From the NCBI GenBank assembly GCA_010909165.1, contig MU008226.1:79624-143623 (forward strand): a stretch of DNA of 64,000 bases, read 5' to 3'. How positions within the stretch are numbered: position 1 is the stretch's first letter; each line of letters starts with the position of its first letter. Shown one piece after another: positions 23,004 to 32,217 of this stretch. The position numbers and the translations under genes were made by a program. The notes beneath the pieces were generated by a model. The model did no database searches, had not been told where the DNA came from, and saw only the letters and a program-made list of their open reading frames with translations. The DNA is from Anthoceros angustus. Its lineage: Eukaryota; Streptophyta; Anthocerotopsida; Anthocerotales; Anthocerotaceae.

Positions 23004-23033
23004 TTTATTCATTCTTCCACCCTCCCTTTTATA
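23004..23033 (-). promoter_or_regulatory. LTR-type promoter and polyadenylation signal, minus strand
   Basis: On the minus strand CCTATAAAAGGGAGGG (TATA at 23026-23033) is followed about 17 bases later by AATAAA (23004-23009). Close TATA and AATAAA signals are typical of a short R region in an LTR. The same pair occurs at 61919-61948 and, in another element, at 45411-45432. Confidence 0.55.
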
Positions 23034-23289
23034 GGTGGGGAGTCGATCGTCACCGTGCTAGTTTAATGCTAGGCGACTTGCCAAGTCCAACAATAGGACC
23101 CTTGTCACCCCTTGCGCTTCATCCTCTCACCCACCACCTTGACCGTAATATCCTATCCGCTCATACGCCGCCACTCTTAAATACTCACACTTCCCAAGGT
23201 GTGCACCACTTGGGACAAAACGTCCTATTGAAAAGGTCCCACCGACATCCCACGTCACGCTTTTGTTCGCCTCAGCTTCAATGTCTTCC

Positions 23290-25020
23290 CCTTCGATGGG
23301 TCGCTTAGCCTTGCCCTCCTCCAGAGTCTCACCAGACTCGTAGCACCGCCTACAGCCCATCTGGTGGGTCTCCACCGTGGTAGGAGGTTCCATTCCTCCC
23401 ACGGCTGTCCTAGTGAGGTTCCTCCCCACTGCCTCGCTTCTTGTAGGCGGTTCTGCCTCCTACCATGGTTTCGATCTCGCTATGGGGTTCCTTCCTCACA
23501 CTGGTTTCATCGTGAGGTACCTCCTTCCCGGGTCTCCTCCTCCTCATCAGCCTCCTACCCGAGTAGGAACTTTGGTAGGTACCATCCTCAATCTCTTCCT
23601 CCCCGCTTGATAGCTCCACCGCCCTGGAGGTCCCATCGGCCGGAGGTGCTTCTTGACTTGCTTGTTCTATGTCCAGCCTTTCCTTGTACCAACTCAAAGT
23701 TTCACCTCCGTGGTCGCCATTCCACTTGGTGTCCGTAATGCTGAGGTCTGCTTCTTGCCTTCCTCACCGTAGCTCCTCAATCGCTTCTAGGAGGTTGTTG
23801 TAGGTCGCCACCCTACCACTCTCCTTCTTTTGTGCGCCCATGATGCGGACCTTAGTGGGATGACGCACTGTCCCACCCGGCCCCGATTTGTCACTCCTAC
23901 CAATGCGGCCTTTTCTCCACCACCGCCTCCCCTCCAACCTGTGGCAAGTCTCCCAATCTCCTTATCTTTCTCCATGGCTTCCATCGCCATGCTTTTCACT
24001 ATGGCTCGCCTTCCCTCGAATGACCAAGACCTCCAAAGATCACATCAAAACTTCCTTCCAGCCTTGCCTCCGCCTCAGTGGGTAAGGTCGCCGCCTTCGT
24101 TGTTGCCCAAAAGTTCTCTCGTAATACTTCTCGTGACCCTTGGTCACATTGTCCCATCCTTGTCGCTCTTCACCAAGCCGTCGATTTTCCCTTGTAATGC
24201 TCCTTCCGCTCCATGGCAACTAACTTCTTCGTGAGGAGGTCCTTCTCGCCTTCAAGGTCCCGCCTTGCCTAGAGATGCCGCCTCCTTCGCCGCGGCTCGA
24301 TGCCTCCTACCCTTGCTAGGTAGCTTCCAACTTTTCTTCCGCCTCCTTCCCGGCAGCCAACTCCCCTCTTGATTTTGCCTCCGTCCTAAGACCCGTCAAT
24401 CATTTCCCACACATTCACCAACTGGTGGTCATCCGTCGCGCTTTGGCCGATCTAGCACGGAGTGTTGCTTGAGGTGGTTTCGAGCTCCTCTCAATCTCTT
24501 CCTGCATCCTCCAGCTCCTTTTGTAGGTCTCAAGTTCAGACGAACTTGGCCACCTCCCGACACGTCTAGGGCGTCCATAGATCCTGCGCCACTCCTCAAA
24601 GAACTACCCTTTAGGATGCGGCTATTCTTAAACACTTCCATCGCTCCTCCTCGGCGTAGGTCACCAACCCTCCTCCGCCACTGCCTCCATCGGGCTAACA
24701 AGTCTCAAGCATTACCTCTTTGGTAGGAGGTAAAGCTCCACCGTGAGGTCCCATCCTCCTCGGGTCCTACCATGGGGGTTCTCCTACCACCGGTGTTGTT
24801 GGCCTACCAATCCTTAACCCTCCGTAGGTGGTCTCGTATCCTTTCCTCCTTCCACCGTGAGAGGAGGTACTTCATGCCTTTCCTTTTTCTTGTTGGGTTC
24901 TGATCCTGAAGCCTCATCTTTGATTCGGGGGGTGGCGGTCTCTCCGCCCCGGGCCTGCATTTCTTCATCCTCCCGGTGATGGCTCTCCTTCCACCACCCT
25001 CACCAGAGTAGCTTCTATCT
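23290..25020 (-). pseudogene. Charged coiled-coil ORF F (minus strand)
   Basis: Minus-strand frames from about 25.0 down to 23.3 kb are rich in Glu, Arg, Lys and Gly. Stretches such as DLEGEKDLLTKKLVAMERK (about 24.25 kb) have clear heptad spacing. The best open part (23697-23410) reads SWYKERLDIEQASQEAPP and then an acidic run SSGEEEIEDGTY. It does not share the HVEEAIQ blocks of copies A-E, so it is a different protein of similar type. It points toward the minus-strand TATA box at 23.03 kb, as copy C points toward the gypsy-2 LTR. Not a recognised family. Confidence 0.45.
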
Positions 25021-25430
25021 TGGCTTCTTCCAGCTCGTTAGTGTGGAACGAAAAGTTTGGGCAATCGGGTTTAAGTGAGTTGTTTTGAACAGTCCTAATG
25101 CTTTTGATAGAAATGGTTTGGTGGAAACATGCGAGAAATGTTTTTGTTCGATTGAAGCCGGAGTCGAGGGATGCCGGGAAGGCAGAGAGGATACTTAGGG
25201 GAAAAGAAACGGATCAAATGACCTTCTAGTGAGGAGGGTAGGAGACATATGTGAACTAGGAGATGTCCCACTGCGTGGTAGGAGGTATCCTACCACCGAG
25301 GAGAAACTCCTACCACGGTAGGCTAAGGAGAGAACTCCTACCCCGTAGGTATGGGTAGGAGAATGTCCCACCACCGTAGGTAAGCCTAGCTAGCTTTTGA
25401 TGACCCACCAGAGTAGCTCCTACCAGAGGG
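23340..25430. repeat. Cluster of CCTACC/GGTAGG palindromes
   Basis: CCTCCTACC and GGTAGGAGG recur more than fifteen times, often as near-palindromes. Examples are CCTACCACGGTAGG (25309-25322), CCTACCCCGTAGG (25337-25349) and CTCCACCGTGGTAGGAGG (near 23370). The cluster overlaps coiled-coil ORF F and extends about 400 bases beyond it. Confidence 0.7.
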
Positions 25431-25564
25431 AAAAGGGTGAAGGCAATTAAGCCAAGGAAGTAGCTTGAGGTTGCCGCAAGCTGTTGATAGGCTTGCAGAG
25501 GCAAAGGCCTGATTATTGGGGACCACCACCAAGTTTGAGGGGAAGGCAAAGTAATTTGCCACAT

Positions 25565-26175
25565 GTGTGGAAGAAGTGAGACATGGGTGTGCTCATATTG
25601 CTGAGATTTTGCAAGAAGGAGGACTGCTAGGTAGAGATGTGTGGCAAGGGTTGCTGGAAGATGGGCCAAGTGCCCGTAATGGTGGAATTGTGCAGGATCT
25701 GCTGCAGGCTCTAGGTTGGGAGCTCAAGATGAGAGAGGAGCAGAATCGGTGCAAGGATGGGAGCGAGGAGCTCATGTTGTGGGGTGAGCAGCCACAAGGG
25801 TTGCAAGAGGAGGCCATGTGCCGAGGCACATGGAAGTGCTCAATGGAGTCACGATGGGAGGATGGCATGATAGGCCGTGTGTTGAACTAGGAAAGGCCAT
25901 GGTAGAGCACTCACGGCAGCTGAATTTGTAGATGGGCTGCAAGATGGAGGTGTGGCCAAACCATAGGAAGGCGCGGTGTGGCCGCAACATGGTGAAGGGA
26001 TCACAACGGTGTGCATCATGACGGCGGAATTTGCGCAATGCAAGTCAAAGTGAAGGGAGGCCGTGTGGTGGCCGCGAGGAGAAATGGGTAGCAAGGAGGG
26101 TTGATACGAGATGTTGTTGAGGCGTGAGGAGTTCACCGGGAATAATTTTATTCGTGAGTGTTGTGTAGCCAATTG
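25565..26175 (+). pseudogene. Gag-like remnant, inverted relative to 9.8-10.3 kb
   Basis: A plus-strand frame (25567-25890, 107 residues) reads HIAEILQEGGLLGRDVWQGL and QDLLQALGWELKMREEQNR, which look like coding sequence. The block from 25805 to 26140 aligns with the minus strand of 10.23-9.95 kb, including GCAAGAGGAGGCCATG and GGATGGCATGATAGGCC. It also aligns with the minus strand of 48.77-48.5 kb. No domain is recognised; a capsid-like protein is possible. The frame ends at 25890 and the next part is shifted. Confidence 0.4.
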
Positions 26176-26289
26176 GTGTGTTGGACAATGAAGTAAGAAC
26201 TAAAGCGTTTAGGGGTGGATCAAGACCGAGATGGGGCCTTTTGTGTGAGGTGTTTCATTATGAGAACTAATTGGGAGAGTGTTTGGGTG

Positions 26290-26720
26290 GTGCACCCACG
26301 GAGTAGGTGTAGGTGGCACAGGGCATGGCACCCCACGTAGGGAGGAGGTGCAAGGGGAGGTGTAGTGCCCTACGAGAATGGAGAAGGTGTAGGGTGGTAG
26401 TGACGAGGGGCATGGCACCCCACCGAGGGAGGAGGTGCACCACGGGAGTGTAGGGCAGGGACGTGGAGAAGGTGTAGGGTAAGGGGGTGACATGTAGGGG
26501 TAGGAAGATGTGTAGGCGGCGTGTCCACAGTATATGTACCCACCGGGTAGGGAACAAGTAGGGAACAAGGTAGGGAACAAGTAGGGGATAGATGCGGTAG
26601 TATGTAGGGTGACCAGTGTGTGGTGGCCCCACATGGGTAGGATGTAGGTGCAGGCTCTCACTATAGTTAGGTAGGTAGATAGGTAGGATGAGAGTGTCTC
26701 ACCGTAGGGAGTGGTGAGGT
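26290..26720. repeat. GTAGGG-rich tandem repeat
   Basis: GGTGTAGGG-type words recur throughout. A longer unit, CATGGCACCCCAC followed by AGGGAGGAGGTGCA, occurs at about 26314 and again at about 26410, so one period is near 97 bases. GGTAGGGAACAAG is repeated three times at 26545-26585. This is not telomeric repeat, which would be TTTAGGG. Confidence 0.6.
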
Positions 26721-27905
26721 CTCACAAGGGGTGCGACACCCTACTTGGATACAAGCTTACTTGATACTTGGGAAGCAAGTATAAGTACAAACCTAGGAAG
26801 TTGCTAAAGAGGGTCAGAGGCAAGGTTGTGGATAAATAGGATATATTAGGAATAATAGCACATAAATATGTGGGGTAGTGTAGGGTGTGGCCATGCAAGC
26901 GGGGTGTGTAGGGAGTGGCACCTAGGAAGCTCATGAGGAATTGCATAAGAGCAGGATGCATGGAAAGCTAGAGCAAGGACTTGGTGGGAACGCGAGCCCG
27001 TGTGTGCAAGGAGAAGGAGGTGTGCATAAGGAGTTGTGTGTGAAGGGATTTGAAGCACAACTGTGAAGAGGGCAACTGAATTTTTGTGCCTAGGACCTTG
27101 CAAGTGAGGGATTTGGGCACATAAGGAGTCATGTGTGAGGACATCAAGTTTGAGCTAGGTGGGACCGTGGAGTGAAGAGGAAGTAAGGAAAAGGGCTGAA
27201 GTTGCTCTGGTGGATTTTATGTGGCGAGTGAAGAAATCTCGCAATTGTGTGTAGACACCGAGGTGACAACTAGGTGGAAACGAGCATGTGGCTGCCCAAG
27301 CTTGTCTTGTTTGTGCGCTTATTTTGAAGGTACAAGATGGTGAAAGCGCTGCACCTAAGAAGGGCAAGTTGGTTGCTAGGGAGCCGTGAAGAGGAATGCT
27401 TGACGCATGTGGAGGCTAGGCACTGGTGGCATTCATATGCCGGATGCCCAACACATCCGGTGTATATGGAAGGGAGGATGACTCGGAGGAGGAAGAGGAA
27501 GGCATGGAGCAAGATCCGCCACGGAGACCTTCTTGCAGGAGAGTGGAGGCGGTATAAGAAGTTGACCCTACGTCCGTAGGAGGTGTAGAGGGTGGCCCTA
27601 CATCCGTAGGATCACCAGCGGTGCGACGAGACGCGGAGGTAATTGAAGGGTTGGTGGTAGCTTGGAGTGTGGGCTCATTGCTTGGGGAGACTTTCTTTAG
27701 AGGAGGACAGTTAATGCTTGTCAACCCAAGAGGGTGTGTTGACTAGCTAGATAGGAATGTTGTGAGCCATTAAGGCTCACATAGGTGAAGTTGCTAGAAT
27801 AGAATTTTACCCAAGATGCTTGGATGTCGAACTTAAAGTCCGACAATAGGATACACTAGAATAAGGAGTGAGGCAGGCTGAGGGCGCGCTGGAGGTCAGT
27901 ATGTG
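26721..27905. other. Spacer without a recognised gene
   Basis: Short frames on both strands have no domain. A duplicated CCCTACGTCCGTAGG / CCCTACATCCGTAGG pair lies at 27566-27610. The segment ends at a TATA box at 27.92 kb, so it may be U3 of a plus-strand LTR. Confidence 0.4.
27566..27610. repeat. Paired palindromes CCCTACNTCCGTAGG
   Basis: Two copies 30 bases apart (27566-27580 and 27596-27610), each an inverted repeat of CCTAC and GTAGG. Confidence 0.7.
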
Positions 27906-27915
27906 AGGACCTCCC

Positions 27916-28560
27916 TATAAAAGGAGGGAGCTTGAAGTAAAATTATCGTGTCTTGGCCTCCCAAACTCGCGAGTCCTTTGCTCCTTGAAGGAATTTCGTG
28001 CCGCAAGCTAACGAAGGTCCGGTAGAGAGGGAGTTTGTGGTCGGAGTGCTTGGCGGAGGCTCGCCCTTGCGGCGCCTCGCAGTTGCTCCCTTGTGAATGG
28101 TTGTGAAATTGCTTTGCTTTGGGTGTGTGGCGATGCCCAAGGAACTCGGCTTGAGGGTAGACTACAGGAAAGACTCGGAGGTTCTCGTCTGTGCAAACTC
28201 ATAGCAACCGCCCAAGGAAGAACTTGTTGGCTTGTAGGCACTCCTGTGCGCCAGCTGTAAGGCGAGCTAGGGCTGAGCTTGAAGTAAGGTTAGATTAGGA
28301 GGATGAGGAGTTGAGTTGAGGTGAGTGTTGAGGAGAATGTGGAGTGAATGTTGAGTAGAGGAGTAGGTAGAGATTAGGAGTAAGAAGAAGGCCCAAGTCG
28401 AGCCTAAGGGAGGGTCCCAACTGCACCAAACCGAGACCGGAAGCCGGGCTAAGGTCTCAAAATCACGGGGTGGAGAAGTCGCTACTGTAGGGGGTCCCTA
28501 CGCGTGAGACGGTGGACCTACTAGGTGGGACCCACGATCGTAGGATGTCGTGTAGGTCCA
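27916..28560 (+). promoter_or_regulatory. LTR-like promoter and R/U5 region, plus strand
   Basis: TATAAAAG (27916-27923) in a CCTATAAAAGGAGGG context is a strong TATA box. The sequence from 28215 on aligns with the minus strand of 15.77-15.45 kb in copy 1. This is the arrangement expected for an LTR with its R/U5 downstream of the TATA box. LTR ends are not identified. Confidence 0.5.
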
Positions 28561-28750
28561 GAGTGGTGATTCACGAGCAAAGGGAGCCGCCGAGTTGGTG
28601 GTTGAGGGTGCCAATTGTGGGAAGGCGATGGGAAAGGAATAGTGGACGATCACGGGGTGGTGAAGTCGCTGCAACGTAGGGGGTCCACGCGTAGTCACGA
28701 CCCACCGCTGTGTGTGGACCTATAGTCGAGGGGTGTCGTCTAGAAGGAGA
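28465..28750. repeat. Short direct repeat, period about 180
   Basis: ATCACGGGGTGGAGAAGTCG (28471) and GATCACGGGGTGGTGAAGTC (28649) each lead into a GTAGGGGGTCC run and a GTGGACCTA run. The two units are about 180 bases apart. Confidence 0.6.
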
Positions 28751-30190
28751 TTGACTGAGCAAGATGGTGAGGCGTGCTGCTGGAGTGAGTTGAAGTTGCT
28801 CCACTGAGGGAGCTTGGGGTGGAAGAGGCGTGGTTTGTGCCTTGGATGTTGGTGACCGACAAACAAGAGTCTCATGGGACGCAAACCTATTGTACGACGA
28901 TGGGATAAGTGGCCACTAGAGGTGAATCTCGGAAGCCCCGGGGTTTTCCTCCCATGCTTAGGAAGAACCTCCTCCCTCGATATAGGTGTACGAGGAAGGT
29001 AGAGACAACCGATTCTTGCTCCTCCATCACCAAATGGTTTCTGCGCAACTCTCTTCATACGTAATGGTGGCCCAATCTACCAACTTTCCCTGGGACATCT
29101 CATACATCATCATTAAATGGGAATTTCCCAGGTACGTCTTCCTCGCCGCGCACGTTAGTCCTAGCCATATCTTGGCGAATAAATTCCACTTCCGCCTCCT
29201 TGAGCAGAGATCCTCCAGCCATTGCCTTGCGACCAAACTTCCTCCTTGGTCGTAGGAACATACTCAACCTCCTCCGGGACCGATTCTTGGAGAATCAACG
29301 GAATGATCCCTCCTTGTGGGCTTAGGTATCAAGTACGTATCCCGGAAATGTCGATCTTCCACATCCCGTGATGACTTTGACTGCCGCATCCTTGAAGGTC
29401 ATCCGCCTTGGTCACTCTCATTCGTAGCGCACACTCGAACCAAGGCTTAAAGTGCCACCTGGGCACCAAGTACACCATTCCATCTTCATCTCGGCATAAG
29501 CGCCGAACGCCTCAAAATCTCGAGGTGAATTTGGAGCCTACATACCGAACTCGGAATTGGGTGTTTCTTCCCTTTTCCCTTTGTGGGCGGTGTGGCCGGT
29601 GGAGGTTTCCTTCCCGTGGGCGTACCCCCGTTTCCTATCCTCACTATCTTCACCATCTGCACCGTGGGAGCACACACAAGGATAGCAAGATTGGAGAGAT
29701 TGGAGAGTAATCTATCAGACTAAGAGAGGTGAGCAAAGAAGTGGTGGTTTGGGTGAGGCAGCAGCAAGGGGGAAAACTTCCCGTGCTCTTCAACAGTCTG
29801 GGCCTCAACACAACCACCAAGAGGTGGCCTTGGCCCCCTTCAATCTCCCCTCCAGCATTTTCTTCACTCGCCTGTTTTACGCCTGGTAGTCCTCCGCAAG
29901 CTCTTCCCTTCCAGCGCCTCTCCAACAATCGCTCCTCCGCTTGAGTACCTCCACTCGCGCGCCCTGCGGACCCCCTCCGGACTCTTCTCCAGCAACTTCT
30001 CGTGGCACACTCACTAACGCCTGCGACCTCTTCATGCCTTCATCACCTAATACTGGCCACCGCTGCCGCGCCCTTGCGCTTTCCTTCCAGCCTGCCTGGG
30101 CCCATGCAATAATCACCGTCGCTCGCATCTGCGTCTTCTTCCTTGAGCGTAAGCTCCTCTTACCTCTCCTTTTGGCCACCGCTGTCACGC
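28751..30190 (-). pseudogene. Decayed retroelement coding remnants, minus strand
   Basis: Several minus-strand frames in order from high to low coordinates look like broken coding sequence. At 30188-29877 there is a charged stretch (SRKKTQMRAT, KRRSDCWRGAGREELAEDY). At 29677-29486 a Pro/Lys-rich linker is seen. Around 29500-29400 a shifted frame holds Trp and Phe with spacing like YLVPRWHFKPWFECALRMR. At 29236-29027, EDLCRRRR-type residues are followed by AEVEF in a neighbouring frame. No named domain is recognised. The Trp-rich part could be a gag capsid piece, which is inference only. Confidence 0.3.
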
Positions 30191-30528
30191 ACGCCGGTTC
30201 AAACCACGGCTAACGATTTGCGATATGCAACCGCCTTTAATTGCGCTCCTCCGGATGGTCGCCACATGTTCGGTTCAAAACTCCGGCTATTTTCTATTTA
30301 CAACCTAACTAGCCCTATTTGGCATGTATAGCCATCCATGCGGAATCTAAATAATTCAAGGCCAAGGAACTTCTTATCCGATATTCCTACTTCCGGGTCC
30401 AAGGAACCTATCATGACTATCTTGTCCCGCGAAACTCATCATGTATGCGGTAAGGAGGCAAGAAGGTGAGGCGCCAAATTGGGGAGTAATTTCCTTCCTT
30501 CGAAGCACTTGGAGAAAAGCCAAGCGCC

Positions 30529-30801
30529 ATGCCTCGAGCTGGGAAAGGCAAAGGGAAGGAGCCGCTTGCCAAAGCCTCCTCCTCACGAGGAGGTAAAGGA
30601 AAGAAGGCGGCAGCGGAGGGTGCGCCGCCAGGAGGGGGTGAAGTCGAGATGCCCCAATTCACTTGTTTTGCGGGGTAGCTCAACCCCAGGGATTTGGTCG
30701 ATTTTCAGCAGTGGGCGGAGGAGGAGAACATCCAATTGGGATGGGTGTATGGCCGCCAGTGGGCCTACACTAATTTGAAATTGATTGAGGAGTGTTATTA
30801 A
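30529..30801 (+). pseudogene. Gag-like N-terminal ORF, cut by copia-2
   Basis: Starting at ATG 30529 the frame reads a Lys/Gly-rich basic segment (MPRAGKGKGKEPLAKASSS). After one stop at 30676-30678 it continues with NPRDLVDFQQWAEEENIQLG and YTNLKLIEECY to a stop at 30799-30801. A basic start followed by a helical Trp-containing region suits a retroelement gag protein. The copia-2 3' LTR begins 43 bases later at 30844, so the rest of the gene may have been separated by that insertion. The continuation was not found beyond copia-2. Confidence 0.4.
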
Positions 30802-30843
30802 AGATATGCATAAAGATATTGCCTCGGGATCATGCAATGCGGG

Positions 30844-31025
30844 TGTGAGAATAGAGCATGTGGAAGAAGTAGACGCAAGCAAGGAATCACGAAAGAGAGT
30901 GTATTAAAGAGGAAATAGCACAAGGCTATATACATCAAGTAAAGCGGTTATTGAAACCATAACTAAAATGTAGAACTAACTTTAACCTAGGCTAGGATAC
31001 TTAAGGTACTAACGGGTTTTCTATA
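30844..31025 (-). repeat. copia-2 3' LTR
   Basis: On the minus strand it starts TATAGAAAACC (one base short of the expected TG start) and ends CTATTCTCACA. It follows the polypurine tract CTAAGTGGGAG at 31026-31036. A TATA-like GTATATAGCC lies inside it (about 30932-30941). Length is about 182 bases, similar to the copia-1 LTR. Confidence 0.55.
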
Positions 31026-31036
31026 CTCCCACTTAG
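31026..31036 (-). promoter_or_regulatory. Polypurine tract of copia-2
   Basis: The minus strand reads CTAAGTGGGAG, the common plant copia tract, next to the LTR start. Confidence 0.65.
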
Positions 31037-32215
31037 TTTTAGCATTTTGAAACATAAATGAGGAATCAGTATTCTATGTACCGAGAAACATAATGAATCT
31101 CGACTCGCTAAACGTGAGAACTGCCCTACACCGCCCGTCCTCCACCTCATCACGCCACGCCACGCCCAAGGCTCCAATAAGAACAAAGAATGGCCACACT
31201 CGCCATGTAACTCAAGGCCTCCTAGTGTGACCATCTTCATCTTGGGTGTCCTCACGTGGCGATCCATACAAGTTGTTGTCTCACTCCGACCGGTGCGAGA
31301 TGTCGGATTCTTCGCAGGCCTCAAGTGTCTTGGATGTGAGAGGTCAGGGGTTCCGTCACCTCAACGCCACCCACTCTCCACGCAATGTCTTGCCCCGACT
31401 CCAACATAGTCTCTTCAACACGCCGGGCTCTCCTCTCGCCATGATCGCTCAAAGGCAAAGAAGGAGGGTGCAGAACTGACAATAGAGGCAACCCAAAACA
31501 GTGTTTTGTCGCCTCTTCGCAGATTTTCATGCAACACTAAAGGAGACCGAGTACAAGCTCAAGAAAACGGGAATGGCATGTGGCTATGGACCCAACCAGG
31601 AGGAATCAACTAACTACATGAAAGTTCCTCGCCCATAGACTCAAGATGAAGCTTACATGGAGAGGGAGGGATGAAGCCCGCAAGGAGTGTCACAAAGGAA
31701 AAGAGGAAGAAAAAGGTGGAGAAGAAACCTGAGCCACATGTGACAGAAACTGGCTTGCTGGTCACCTATGGCACTGAACTTTCCAGCCGCTTATGTTTGT
31801 GCTATCACTGACCCACCTTACGTTCATGCAGCACTTCCTGAGGAGTTTGCCAAGGCTGATAGGGCTAGAGAAGAACTGACCAAAACTACGAGCAAGGACA
31901 AACTCCACACAAGGATTAGTTAGTGGGCGGTCTGACACAAGGTATCAAGCATACACCAGCAGTGCTTCTCATGAGTGGGTTTAGAGTGCCTTTGTGAGGA
32001 GATCGAAACATTGTCTCCGGGCACATATGATATCACATTACCTCACCATTTTCGCCGCTTGTCGAATGAAGTGGTGACTAATTTCAATATGTTTCAACGT
32101 GCATGGAATACCGGGTTCTTGGTGAGTGCAAGATCGGTTGTACGCAGTGGTGTTGGACCATCTGTTGTTGTAACCTTTAGGAAACTCGGATCCGTATGAT
32201 CTCCTTTGATGCCCG
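31037..32215. other. Between copia-2 polypurine tract and RNase H, no gene seen
   Basis: About 1.2 kb without a domain. In an intact copia element this distance is usually much shorter, so some of it may be a later insertion or 3' extension. Confidence 0.45.
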
Positions 32216-32217
32216 AG

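Larger units (their letters stand above)
8740..23265 (+). repeat. 14.5-kb composite repeat, copy 1
   Basis: This whole segment recurs at about 47310-62205 in the same orientation. Paired landmarks keep an offset of 38.49-38.57 kb up to 18.7 kb and 38.80-38.93 kb afterwards, because copy 1 lacks about 240 bases there. The copies are collinear throughout. The unit is itself a mosaic of LTR-like, gag-like and coiled-coil pieces. Its left edge lies against truncated copia-1. Its right edge is near 23.26 kb, after which the two copies have unrelated neighbours. Boundaries are judged by eye to within about 50 bases. Confidence 0.9.

Noticed and set aside
26290-26720. Interstitial telomere repeat
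   Set aside because: The words are GTAGGG and GGTGTAGGG in irregular order, not TTTAGGG arrays.
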